Shown: piece by piece, positions 15,630 through 22,688 of the stretch | Numbering within the stretch: the first letter of the stretch is position 1 | Layout of the letters: each line of letters begins with the position of its first letter | Source: Neisseria sp. HMSC077D05 | Lineage (GTDB): Bacteria > Pseudomonadota > Gammaproteobacteria > Burkholderiales > Neisseriaceae | DNA length: 32,513 bases | Assembly (NCBI GenBank): GCA_001809325.1 | Contig: KV796991.1 | Location: 5,906-38,418 of the forward strand | Direction: 5' to 3' | Notes under the pieces: model-generated | Database searches by the model: none | Told to the model about the DNA's origin: nothing | Seen by the model: the letters and a program-made list of their open reading frames with translations, nothing else | Made by a program: the position numbers and the translations under genes

Positions 15630-16256
15630 TCATCCCCAAAACGCTTCTTCAAATCCCGCCGCACATTCGAGCGACAGTTCTCGGTACAGCAAATCGTGCA
15701 ATGCCGCACTTAATTCTGCAGCCGTACAACAGCCTTCTTCATCATAAACCGCCCTGCCCTCCGCCTGCCATTTTTGTTCAAAATCAGAAATAGCCAATAA
15801 AGTTTGCATCAACGCAGCCACAGACGGCGCGATAAGGCGGCGGTTTTCCACCGTGCCGTAACCGGTCATCAGCCAATAAACAGGGCTGTCGGGTGCGACG
15901 GTATCGGCAAAAAGAATCGAATCGTCAAACATTACGCCAAACACCGCCCATTCTTCGCGCCAGCCTTCTATCGGCAAATATTGTTTAGCTCTGATGTCCC
16001 AACCAAAAGCCCAATCGTTCCAAATATCCGGCAGCCTTGCATAAGTCAGCCATTGCAAAAACTGGGTTTCCATTTCTAGCCAATAATCAACACTAGGATT
16101 TTTTCCCTGCCACATACCGTCCATATGGCGGTAAAACCCGTCCAACGCGCCCAAATGCAGATGCCGCCCGCCTTCCAACGGCGGCAATTCTTGCCGCGTT
16201 TAAGTGTAGGGAAAGCCGAAGGTTAGGGCGAAAGTTTGGATAAGGGCATCGTTCAT
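15630..16256 (-). pseudogene. Unknown gene interrupted by an in-frame TAA at codon 19
   Basis: ATG at 16256 has GGGAGA in front (about seven bases), 5 bases after the methyltransferase stop, and opens MNDALIQTFALTFGFPYT. A TAA at 16200-16202 then stops it. The same frame continues without further stops for 189 codons (TRQELPPLEGGRHLHLGALD onward) to 15630. So a 208-residue protein is cut by one nonsense codon. The body is Trp-rich and acidic (MDGMWQGKNPSVDYWLEME, GWREEWAVFGVMFDD, PVYWLMTGYG, IAPSVAALMQ). I do not recognise it; there is a loose likeness to SMI1/KNR4-type (SUKH) proteins. Restart at an internal TTG (16187) is possible but has no good ribosome site. Confidence 0.7.
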
Positions 16257-16260
16257 CGGA

Positions 16261-16971
16261 TTATCTCCCACATTCTGACGGTTTGACAGCGGCGAAAACA
16301 ACAAAATTATAATGTTGGAAATACAAATCGGCCTGAAGCCCGGCGTCGCGCAGCCATTGGAACTGGTCGGATAACGTAGCCATGCGGTCGAGTTTGATGC
16401 GTTCGAATGCGGCATTTTTCTCGGCTTCGGTCAGCGCGATGTTATGCATAACATGATGCCGCCATGCTTCGGTATAGGTGCGTTCGGAGGCTGCGGTTTC
16501 GCCCAACACCTGGTCGGCGTTGATAAAGCGGCCGTTTGGCGCAAGTAGGCGGGCAACTTGATGAAACAGCGATTGTTTCTGCCCGTTTTCCAAATGATGG
16601 ATGGCCAAACCGGACACAATCAGGTCGAAATCACCCTCCGGCAGGCCTGCAGCTTCGTCCAACCGCGCCAAATCCTGCGCCATATAACGGAAATTCGGCA
16701 GGCCTTGGAAACGCTGCCGGGCTTGAGCAAGCATCTGCATGGAAATATCGACCAAAGTATATTCGGCATCAGGACAACGTGCGTGTACAAATGCACTCAT
16801 CAAACCCGTACCCGCACCCAAATCAAGTACGCGGCGCACATTAGGCACACCTGCGGCCAAGTCGGCGGCGGTTTGGTAAAACAGGTCAAAGCAGGGTATC
16901 AGGGCGCGGCGTTGACCGTCGTATTGTGCGGATACGGCGTTGAATTGATTTTGTATGGACTGGGTATCCAT
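16261..16971 (-). CDS. Class I SAM-dependent methyltransferase
   Basis: The 236-residue product has the Rossmann methyltransferase fold. Motif I is VLDLGAGTGLMSAF (48-61), an acidic residue ends the second strand (YTLVDISMQML), motif IV is FDLIVSGLAIHHLE, followed by the post-motif RLLAPNGRFINADQ. This pattern is shared by BioC- and UbiE-like enzymes that methylate small molecules; the substrate is not evident. Two starts have ribosome sites: ATG 16971 (AGGA eight bases before) and ATG 17001 (AAGGA six bases before), the latter adding ten residues. I prefer 16971 because the family-like sequence begins there. Its stop overlaps the ribosome site of the disrupted gene downstream, so the two form an operon. 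Confidence 0.85.
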   Translation of the reverse strand: MDTQSIQNQFNAVSAQYDGQRRALIPCFDLFYQTAADLAAGVPNVRRVLDLGAGTGLMSAFVHARCPDAEYTLVDISMQMLAQARQRFQGLPNFRYMAQDLARLDEAAGLPEGDFDLIVSGLAIHHLENGQKQSLFHQVARLLAPNGRFINADQVLGETAASERTYTEAWRHHVMHNIALTEAEKNAAFERIKLDRMATLSDQFQWLRDAGLQADLYFQHYNFVVFAAVKPSECGR

Positions 16972-17014
16972 ATTAATTATCCTTTCTTTCAAATCAAACA
17001 TACGGTTTCCTTGT

Positions 17015-17027
17015 TTTCAGACGACCT
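17015..17027 (-). repeat. Single DNA uptake sequence
   Basis: Exact TTTCAGACGACCT just upstream of the methyltransferase gene. The nearest forward copy is 60 bases away and pairs with another arm. Confidence 0.9.
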
Positions 17028-17087
17028 CAATAGCGTCATATGCAATGACAAATACCGCCTGATTTATCTAAAGGATACAACGAACAA

Positions 17088-17141
17088 AGGTCGTCTGAAA
17101 ACCGTTCCTGAAATTGAGGAAACCGATATTTTCAGACGACC
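17088..17141 (-). terminator. Uptake-sequence pair downstream of pgeF
   Basis: AGGTCGTCTGAAA at 17088-17100 and TTTCAGACGACC at 17130-17141 form a 12-bp stem with a 29-base loop. It follows pgeF on the minus strand by about 75 bases and separates it from the methyltransferase operon. The large loop makes it a weak terminator. Confidence 0.6.
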
Positions 17142-17215
17142 CTAACGATATTGGAACCGATACGCTTAACAACGACTTTTTTCAGTCAAATATCGGATAC
17201 ACGGCTTACCGCGCA

Positions 17216-17986
17216 CTATTCCGCCAACCAAATCAGGCTGACCATGCGGCCGGTTTGTCCGTCGCGGCGGTAAGAGAAGAAAGTGTCGCGTTCCAAGACG
17301 GTGCAATGTGTGCCGCCGTAAATCATGTCTACCCCTTCGCGGCGCAGAACCAAACGTGCCAGTGCGTAGATGTCGGCAAGATATTTACCGCCGCCGATGT
17401 CTTCGAATGCGTCTGCCGCTTCGGGCATAGGCGTACAAAATGCGTCGAACACGTCTTGTCCGACTTCAAATGCGTCCGCGCCGATGGCAGGACCGAGATA
17501 TGCCATGATTTCGACGGGCGCGACATTCATCGCGGCTATGGTGTTTTGCAATACGCCGCCCGCCAAACCGCGCCAGCCCGCGTGTGCGGCAGCGACGACC
17601 GTCCCGGCTTTATCGCAGAACAAGACAGGCAGGCAGTCGGCAGTCATCGCGGCGCAGGCGGCTTCGCCCGTGTTGTCCACCGAAGCGTCTGCGTCGGGCG
17701 TATTGCCCAATGCGTCGGCAGCGTTGACGACGATGGTGCTGTGGATTTGATTGAGGTAGGCAACGGGCAGCCCGACCTGTTCCTGCACGATTTCACGGTT
17801 GCGGTGCACTGCATCGGGATCATCGCCGACGTGCGAACCGAGGTTCAAACTTTGATACACGCCTTGGCTTACGCCGCCATTGCGGGTAGTAATCAGGGTT
17901 TTCACGTTGGCAGGCGCAGGCCAGTCGGCAGTCAGGAAATTTTTACCTTGCGGGGCGAGGTTTAGGGTTTCTGTGATGGTTTTCAT
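17216..17986 (-). CDS. pgeF: Peptidoglycan editing factor / polyphenol oxidase (YfiH family)
   Basis: The 256-residue product is a full-length DUF152/laccase-domain protein. Metal ligands are visible: His82 in NQIHST, Cys118 in TADCLPVLF and His135 in AAAHAGWRG. Also typical are TTRNGGVSQGVYQSLNLG (33-50) and LGPAIGADAFEVG. In E. coli this factor removes wrongly incorporated serine from UDP-MurNAc peptides; relatives are reported as multi-copper oxidase or purine nucleoside enzymes. ATG 17986 has no clear ribosome site. In other Neisseria I recall this gene next to rluD, which here lies 1.5 kb upstream behind three small genes, in the same direction. Confidence 0.92.
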   Translation of the reverse strand: MKTITETLNLAPQGKNFLTADWPAPANVKTLITTRNGGVSQGVYQSLNLGSHVGDDPDAVHRNREIVQEQVGLPVAYLNQIHSTIVVNAADALGNTPDADASVDNTGEAACAAMTADCLPVLFCDKAGTVVAAAHAGWRGLAGGVLQNTIAAMNVAPVEIMAYLGPAIGADAFEVGQDVFDAFCTPMPEAADAFEDIGGGKYLADIYALARLVLRREGVDMIYGGTHCTVLERDTFFSYRRDGQTGRMVSLIWLAE

Positions 17987-18048
17987 GTTTTATCTGAGTA
18001 AGGAAAGGTTTGAAAGGAATGCGTCTATCGGCTTCATATTAACTCATC

Positions 18049-18339
18049 TTAACTCATCTCTACGACTTCCAATAATTCCGTATTTTCCAATCGGTAATAA
18101 AGGTCATAACCCTGACCATGCTTATCTTCTCCTTGATTAGGTAGAAAAGTAATACAGGCAAATTCTTTATTTTCAGAAATATTGAACCAAATGGTATAGT
18201 TCCTCAAATCCGATTGATTCTGCAAATAACGATCAAATTCTTTTTTAGCCTCGACCATTACCAACAATAAACTTCCATCTAATTCAAATAAATAATTAGA
18301 TTTAAAAGCATCTCTCCAAACTTTTTCCTGATGACTCAT
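18049..18339 (-). CDS. Small AT-rich gene, paralogue 1, unknown
   Basis: The 96-residue acidic cytoplasmic protein reads MSHQEKVWRDAF, then FELDGSLLLVMVEAKKEFDR, NYTIWFNISENKEFACITF, and a C-terminal YDLYYRLENTELLEVVEM. It matches the next upstream gene along its whole length (W-RDAF, DG-LL---A-KEFD, IW--ISEN-EF--I-F, YRLE-TELLEV), so the two arose by duplication. No known domain is recognised. Small, AT-rich duplicated genes of this kind are often immunity proteins, but no toxin gene is in the window. ATG 18339 is chosen; TTG 18351 is an alternative. The ribosome site is weak. AT content is well above that of rluD and pgeF, suggesting acquisition. Confidence 0.65.
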   Translation of the reverse strand: MSHQEKVWRDAFKSNYLFELDGSLLLVMVEAKKEFDRYLQNQSDLRNYTIWFNISENKEFACITFLPNQGEDKHGQGYDLYYRLENTELLEVVEMS

Positions 18340-18470
18340 ATCAGCACCCAAATCCTCTACTTTAAATTGACCATTCAGTATGGCAATTAAGCTTTTTCAA
18401 ACGTATCGCCTGAATATTCCCATCTGCCTTAGAAAGTAATCAAGGTTATTAAAAATAATAAAGTTGCGTA

Positions 18471-18803
18471 TTAACGCATCCCCGTTACTTCCAATAATTC
18501 CGTATCTTCCAGTCGATAATAAAATTGATAACCTCGACCATATTTATACAGTCCTCCACAAGGAATTTCAAAAAATATCCCGCCTACCATTTCATCTGTT
18601 TTGGGAATAAAACTGATACTGACAAATTCTCTATTTTCGGAAATTCTTAACCAAATAATATAGTTTTTCAGATCCCATTTACCTTGTGAATAGCCATCAA
18701 ATTCTTTTTTTGCAGCAGCAATTGCCAATAAAAAATTCCCGTCAATTTCAGATAAATCGTCTAATCCAAAAGCATCTCTCCAAATTGTTTCCTTATGATT
18801 CAT
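18471..18803 (-). CDS. Small AT-rich gene, paralogue 2, unknown
   Basis: The 110-residue protein reads MNHKETIWRDAFGLDD, then SEIDGNFLLAIAAAKKEFDG, NYIIWLRISENREFVSISF, and ends YQFYYRLEDTELLEVTGM. It is the longer paralogue of the gene downstream, with an extra loop of about 14 residues (IFFEIPCGGLYKYG) before the last strand pair. The third ATG of ATGATGATG (18803) is best, with TAGGGG six bases upstream. It has no signal peptide or membrane helix. It is probably co-transcribed with its paralogue, separated by about 130 bases in which I see no gene. Confidence 0.7.
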   Translation of the reverse strand: MNHKETIWRDAFGLDDLSEIDGNFLLAIAAAKKEFDGYSQGKWDLKNYIIWLRISENREFVSISFIPKTDEMVGGIFFEIPCGGLYKYGRGYQFYYRLEDTELLEVTGMR

Positions 18804-18882
18804 CATCATCCCCTAAGCTACTCGTTTTAAATCGACTTCTCGATATATTAAATGTGATATTGGTATGAAAAGTCTGATCAGA

Positions 18883-19464
18883 CTAGTTGTACAAGCCGTT
18901 TTCATCCAAGGGCAGATTCATCTGCTTGGCAATATTTTGCGCAGCAGCCGCGAAATCTTTTTTGTCTGACGGCTTGCTATAAATAAAAGTCAAAATTCGA
19001 ACGTATGGTGCGGGGTATGGACGGCGATATTCCAGCGTAAAAAATTCTCCATAGAGATCGCCTCTCCATCTGATTGCCGATAAGTGGTCATTTTCAGAAA
19101 GAGGATATTCCATAACGATTTCGCTGCCTTCCCAATGCGTCAGAACTCGTTTGACAGGGTCGTATTGCCAAGACTTATCCTGTAATTTTTCCAATGCTCT
19201 TTTTTTGGATGATAGAGACACATACGGGAAGGACAAAATCATTATCAAAAGAAATGACAGCATGAAGACACCGGAGCCTATGTTCAGAATCTCCATATCT
19301 TCCATGTTCCGCGTACCCAACCATACGGGCAGCGCAATCATGTAAACGATGGCAGCTTTAGTGGGAAGTCGATATGTTTTTTCAGATGTCAAATTGCCGT
19401 AACCCGCCAGCCACTGCATTTCGCCGTCCATTTGTGCAAGTGTGACCAAATCTGAAGAAGACAT
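18883..19464 (-). CDS. Two-helix membrane protein of unknown function
   Basis: The 193-residue protein has a short cytoplasmic start, two hydrophobic helices (about 36-52, AAIVYMIALPVWLG; about 63-82, GVFMLSFLLIMILSFPYV) and a C-terminal soluble domain of about 110 residues with alternating strands (YDPVKRVLTHWEGSEIVMEY, FTLEYRRPYPAPYVRILTF). That domain ends in a helix (KKDFAAAAQNIAKQMNLP). I do not recognise a named family; the shape recalls PH-like membrane proteins. ATG 19464 has GAGGGA about five to six bases upstream, and that ribosome site lies inside the last codons of rluD; one base separates the rluD stop from this ATG. It is therefore translationally coupled to rluD. Confidence 0.75.
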   Translation of the reverse strand: MSSSDLVTLAQMDGEMQWLAGYGNLTSEKTYRLPTKAAIVYMIALPVWLGTRNMEDMEILNIGSGVFMLSFLLIMILSFPYVSLSSKKRALEKLQDKSWQYDPVKRVLTHWEGSEIVMEYPLSENDHLSAIRWRGDLYGEFFTLEYRRPYPAPYVRILTFIYSKPSDKKDFAAAAQNIAKQMNLPLDENGLYN

Positions 19465-19465
19465 C

Positions 19466-20590
19466 TTAATCCCTCACATAAACCACTTCGACGTCGTAGT
19501 CGTCTTCGTTCCAATCATCATCGTCATCCGTGCCGAGTTTGTCCTGCCATTCTTCTTCGTTGCTCAAAGAAGAATCCAAGCCCGCTTCGAGGCGCAGGAC
19601 GGAGAGCAAGTGATACATATCTTCGGGAATCAGGGCTTCGAAGGAAACGGTTTCGCCGGTTTTCGGATGGACGAAACTCAAGCGGTAGGCGTGCAACGCC
19701 TGACGCGATCCCAGACTTTTGACCGCTTCTTTTACAGGATCGCTGCACGGATGGCGCAGGTTGCCGTAAACGGGGTCGGCGGCAAGCGGATGATTGGCTT
19801 CGCGCATATGGACGCGGATTTGGTGCGTCCTACCGGTTTCGAGCGAGCATTCGATGTAGCTGTGGGCAAGATAGCGTTCCAACACTTTGACGTGGGTAAC
19901 GGCGGGTTTGCCGCCGAATTTGACGACCGCCATTTTCAGGCGGTTGTGCGGATCGCGTCCGATTTGGGTTTCGATTTTTCCGTCAAAGGGAACGATGCCG
20001 TTGGCGACGGCGCGGTAAATGCGTTTGACTGTGCGTTCTTGAAGCTGTTGCACGAGGGAATTTTGCGCAGGCAGTGTTTTGGCGACTACCATCAGACCGC
20101 TGGTTTCTTTGTCTAGCCTGTGGACAATGCCCGCGCGCGGAATCTGGCTCAATTCGGGACAATGCGCCAGCAGGCCGTTGAGCAGCGTCCCCGTCCAGTT
20201 GCCTGCGGCGGGGTGGACGACCAGTCCGGCGGGTTTGTTGACGACGATGACGGTATCGTCTTCGTACACAATATCCAAATCCATCGCTTCAGGTTTGAAC
20301 GCGAGATTCTCTTCGCTCGGACGTACCGTTACGCCGACGGATTCTCCGCCTATCATTTTGTCTTTGGGTTGGGCAGGCTTATCGTTTACAATAACCGCGC
20401 CTTCTTTAATCCACGATGTCAGGCGGCTGCGCGAATAATCAGGCATAAGCTTTGCCAACACAGCATCCAGCCGCCCGCCCGCAAGCTCCAGCGGAACAGT
20501 CAAATTAACACAACTTTCTGCTTCGGGGGCTGACGTAAAGTCTAAATCGTCGCTATAATCGGCTTCATTATCAAAGGAAGTATTCTGCAT
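19466..20590 (-). CDS. rluD: 23S rRNA pseudouridine synthase D
   Basis: The 374-residue enzyme makes the pseudouridines of helix 69 in 23S rRNA. It has an N-terminal S4 RNA-binding domain (about 34-80, GGRLDAVLAKLMPDYSRSRL), then the RluA-type catalytic domain with VHRLDKETSGLM, where Asp160 is the catalytic aspartate. NKPAGLVVHP and GRTHQIRVHM are also diagnostic. The C-terminus is a long acidic tail (EEEWQDKLGTDDDDDWNEDD), unlike E. coli RluD. The start at 20590 is ATG. Its CAT overlaps the ATG of comL, so the two divergent genes share the bases CATG; only a weak A/G-rich ribosome site precedes it. The first 28 codons also carry the probable comL promoter on the other strand. Confidence 0.93.
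   Translation of the reverse strand: MQNTSFDNEADYSDDLDFTSAPEAESCVNLTVPLELAGGRLDAVLAKLMPDYSRSRLTSWIKEGAVIVNDKPAQPKDKMIGGESVGVTVRPSEENLAFKPEAMDLDIVYEDDTVIVVNKPAGLVVHPAAGNWTGTLLNGLLAHCPELSQIPRAGIVHRLDKETSGLMVVAKTLPAQNSLVQQLQERTVKRIYRAVANGIVPFDGKIETQIGRDPHNRLKMAVVKFGGKPAVTHVKVLERYLAHSYIECSLETGRTHQIRVHMREANHPLAADPVYGNLRHPCSDPVKEAVKSLGSRQALHAYRLSFVHPKTGETVSFEALIPEDMYHLLSVLRLEAGLDSSLSNEEEWQDKLGTDDDDDWNEDDYDVEVVYVRD
20531..20559 (+). promoter_or_regulatory. Probable comL promoter inside rluD
   Basis: TGACGT (20531-20536) and a perfect TATAAT (20554-20559) are separated by 17 bases. The predicted start of transcription is about 20 bases before the comL ATG, with AAAGGAAG in between at 20573-20580. 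All of it lies within the first codons of rluD on the opposite strand. Confidence 0.6.
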
Positions 20591-21395
20591 GAAAAAAATT
20601 CTTTTAGTAGTTTCGTTAAGTCTGGCACTCGGTGCCTGTGCAAGCAATAAAGGTACGGTCGATAAAGACGCGCAAATCACACAAGATTGGAACGTGGAAA
20701 AACTCTATGCCGAAGCGCATGACGAGTTGAACAGCAGCAATTATACGCGAGCCATCAAGTTATACGAAATTTTAGAATCCCGCTTCCCCAACGGCCGCTA
20801 CGCGCAACAGGCGCAGCTGGATACCGCATACGCCTATTACAAAGACGACGAGCCTGAAAAAGCCCTCGCCGCCATCGACCGCTTCCAGCGCCATCACCCG
20901 CAACATCCGAATATGGATTACGCGCTTTACCTCAAAGGCTTGGTTTTATTCAATGAAGACCAATCCTTCCTCAACAAACTCGCTTCTCAAGACTGGTCCG
21001 ACCGCGACCCTAAAGCCAACCGCAGCGCATACCAAGCATTTGCCGAATTGGTACAACGCTATCCGGAGAGCAAATACGCTGCCGACGCAACCGAGCGCAT
21101 GGCAAAACTGGTGGACGCATTGGGCGGTAACGAAATCTCCGTCGCCCGCTACTACATGAAACGCGGAGCCTACCTCGCCGCAGTCAACCGCGCACAAAAA
21201 ATCGTCGAGCGTTACCAAAACACCCGCTACGTCGAAGAATCGCTCGCCATGATAGAGCTTGCCTACAAGAAACTGGAAAAACCCCAACTCGCCGCTGACA
21301 CCCGCCGCGTCTTGGAAACCAACTTCCCGCAAAGCCCTTTCCTGCAACACCAATGGCAGCCGAACGACATGCCTTGGTGGCGTTACTGGCGTTAA
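20589..21395 (+). CDS. bamD: Outer-membrane assembly lipoprotein BamD (ComL)
   Basis: The 268-residue lipoprotein is part of the BAM complex that inserts beta-barrels into the outer membrane; in Neisseria it was first described as ComL, a competence factor. The signal MKKILLVVSLSLALGAC has the lipobox LGAC with Cys17. Tetratricopeptide-like helices follow from about 35 to 250 (YAEAHDELNSSNYTRAIKLY, RYAQQAQLDTAYAYYKDDE, YPESKYAADATERM), as in BamD, and the length fits. AAAGGAAG lies eight bases before ATG 20589. It is essential and housekeeping in context. Transcription probably ends at the hairpins between 21408 and 21491. Confidence 0.95.
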   Translation: MKKILLVVSLSLALGACASNKGTVDKDAQITQDWNVEKLYAEAHDELNSSNYTRAIKLYEILESRFPNGRYAQQAQLDTAYAYYKDDEPEKALAAIDRFQRHHPQHPNMDYALYLKGLVLFNEDQSFLNKLASQDWSDRDPKANRSAYQAFAELVQRYPESKYAADATERMAKLVDALGGNEISVARYYMKRGAYLAAVNRAQKIVERYQNTRYVEESLAMIELAYKKLEKPQLAADTRRVLETNFPQSPFLQHQWQPNDMPWWRYWR

Positions 21396-21407
21396 ATTTT
21401 GAAGTCT

Positions 21408-21491
21408 AAAAGTATAGTGATACCGTATCACACTATGCTTTTCTGAAACCAAAGGTCGTCTGAAATTGAAAAATACAGTTTCAGACGACCT
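21408..21491 (+). terminator. Double terminator after comL
   Basis: First an imperfect A/T-rich hairpin, AAAAGTATAGTGATA (21408-21422) with TATCACACTATGCTTTT (21426-21442). Then an uptake-sequence pair AGGTCGTCTGAAA (21453-21465) with TTTCAGACGACCT (21479-21491), followed by TTTT. The second is the stronger terminator. From 21492 to 21714 no further gene is seen. Confidence 0.8.
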
Positions 21492-21714
21492 TTTTATGTT
21501 TCAAACAACTTCTTCGCAGGTAAAGTCCACTCTACCCTTTCCGCCTTACAAGGTGAACTGAATCTGGCATCCTCAATACATCTACTGGTTATGATGGTTT
21601 TTGAATATACGAAAACCAGTTTGCTTTTTGATATCAAAACAAAGCAAAGACGGAGTCCTTCATAGGAATATTGATAATATATACTTTGACATTTAAATGA
21701 AGAGAAAGACAACT

Positions 21715-22080
21715 ATGGAAATCTCAATAGATACAAGCAATCTAGATCAGTTTAAATTTTTGCTCAATACCTTACTCTTGGGGGGAGTAACATCTCTATT
21801 ACAGAAGAAGGCAAATATTGACGATATAGAATATTTGATGTTTGGACCGAAGAGTATTGAACTTCTAAAATTGATTCCTATTGAATCCATATACTCAGAT
21901 ATTATTCACCAAGGTACGGAAATCGAGGATATAGCAAGTTTATTTCCTGAAAAATTAGATGATTATTTGGCATCTATACAAAAAACAATATTAAATAACT
22001 ATCAATCTATATCTCTATCCAAACAAGACCCAATTAACATTACCTTGTTATTTGACAAGACTGAATATTTAATTAAATAA
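21715..22080 (+). CDS. DUF3969-like small protein
   Basis: The 121-residue acidic cytoplasmic protein resembles, from memory, the DUF3969 family: LLLGGVTSLLQKKANIDDIE, YLMFGPKSIELL, then the GTEIEDIASLFPEKL block, which is the family's best conserved stretch. Function is unknown; such genes occur as single accessory genes and near polymorphic toxins, so immunity is possible. ATG 21715 (MEISIDTS) is chosen; ATG 21697 would add six basic residues, and neither has a strong ribosome site. Codon use is strongly AT-rich compared with comL, which suggests acquisition. It is followed by a damaged uptake-sequence hairpin at 22124-22154. Confidence 0.65.
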   Translation: MEISIDTSNLDQFKFLLNTLLLGGVTSLLQKKANIDDIEYLMFGPKSIELLKLIPIESIYSDIIHQGTEIEDIASLFPEKLDDYLASIQKTILNNYQSISLSKQDPINITLLFDKTEYLIK

Positions 22081-22123
22081 ATCATAGTGATCGTATGGTA
22101 GATCAAACCACAACAGTTTAATC

Positions 22124-22154
22124 AGGCCTTCTGAAAAACGTTTTCAGACGACCT
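22124..22154 (+). terminator. Damaged uptake-sequence pair
   Basis: AGGCCTTCTGAAA (22124-22136), two bases off the uptake sequence, pairs with an intact TTTCAGACGACCT (22142-22154) with a short loop, followed by TTTT. It still folds as a terminator after the DUF3969-like gene, although one arm would be poor for uptake. The following stretch to 22293 is AT-rich with no gene seen. Confidence 0.7.
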
Positions 22155-22293
22155 TTTCTCTCCATACCCAGATCAAACTACAATAAAACAGCCAGATTAT
22201 TACCCCATACTAATGAAATATGAAATTACAAATACTTTAAATGAAAACAATCTATAACCTCAAACTGTTGAAATTAAGTATCAGGAGGGCGAG

Positions 22294-22596
22294 ATGATCA
22301 ATGCTGACAATACTGTTAATGTTCAAATTTTTTGGAAGTCCCGAGAAGACGGAGGTTGCAAGATAATTCCCCCTACTGGTCTCTTTTATCCTGTAAGCAA
22401 ATTTGAAGATGGGATTTTTCAAGAAAATTTTCCTAGAAGTATCGTTTTAGATATTTACGAACATATAGCCAATAAAAACATCAGCTATGCGAAGGCTTGG
22501 TTTCTCATAAGGAAAAATGAAAAGATCCCGCAAGGAACAAAATTTAAAATTTTTGATGGGGCAAGATGCATTGCTGATGTTGTTTCAATTTCTTAA
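22294..22596 (+). CDS. Small EF-Tu-barrel-like protein, unknown
   Basis: The 100-residue protein looks like a single small beta-barrel similar to the EF-Tu C-terminal domain. It begins VNVQIFWKSREDGGCKIIPP (compare the usual 'GGRKTP'), continues TGLFYPVSKF, and ends IPQGTKFKIFDGARCIADVV, like EF-Tu's 'G.KF.IREGGRT'. This likeness is by eye. Small proteins of this type are found as accessory genes, sometimes as immunity proteins. ATG 22294 has a near-ideal AGGAGG five bases upstream. It is AT-rich like the DUF3969-like gene upstream, 213 bases away, but separated by a terminator. It converges on hpuB. Confidence 0.7.
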   Translation: MINADNTVNVQIFWKSREDGGCKIIPPTGLFYPVSKFEDGIFQENFPRSIVLDIYEHIANKNISYAKAWFLIRKNEKIPQGTKFKIFDGARCIADVVSIS

Positions 22597-22636
22597 GAAA
22601 GAAATCGTAGATTAGACAAAACCCAACCAAATATTA

Positions 22637-22667
22637 AGGTCGTCTGAAAAACGTTTTCAGACGACCT
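22637..22667. terminator. Uptake-sequence pair between convergent genes
   Basis: AGGTCGTCTGAAA (22637-22649) and TTTCAGACGACCT (22655-22667), a 15-bp stem with extra AA/TT and a tiny loop. It is placed between the end of the small barrel gene (22596) and the end of hpuB (22689), so it can terminate both. Confidence 0.85.
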
Positions 22668-22688
22668 TTCTTGTTACTTCAAACTTTT

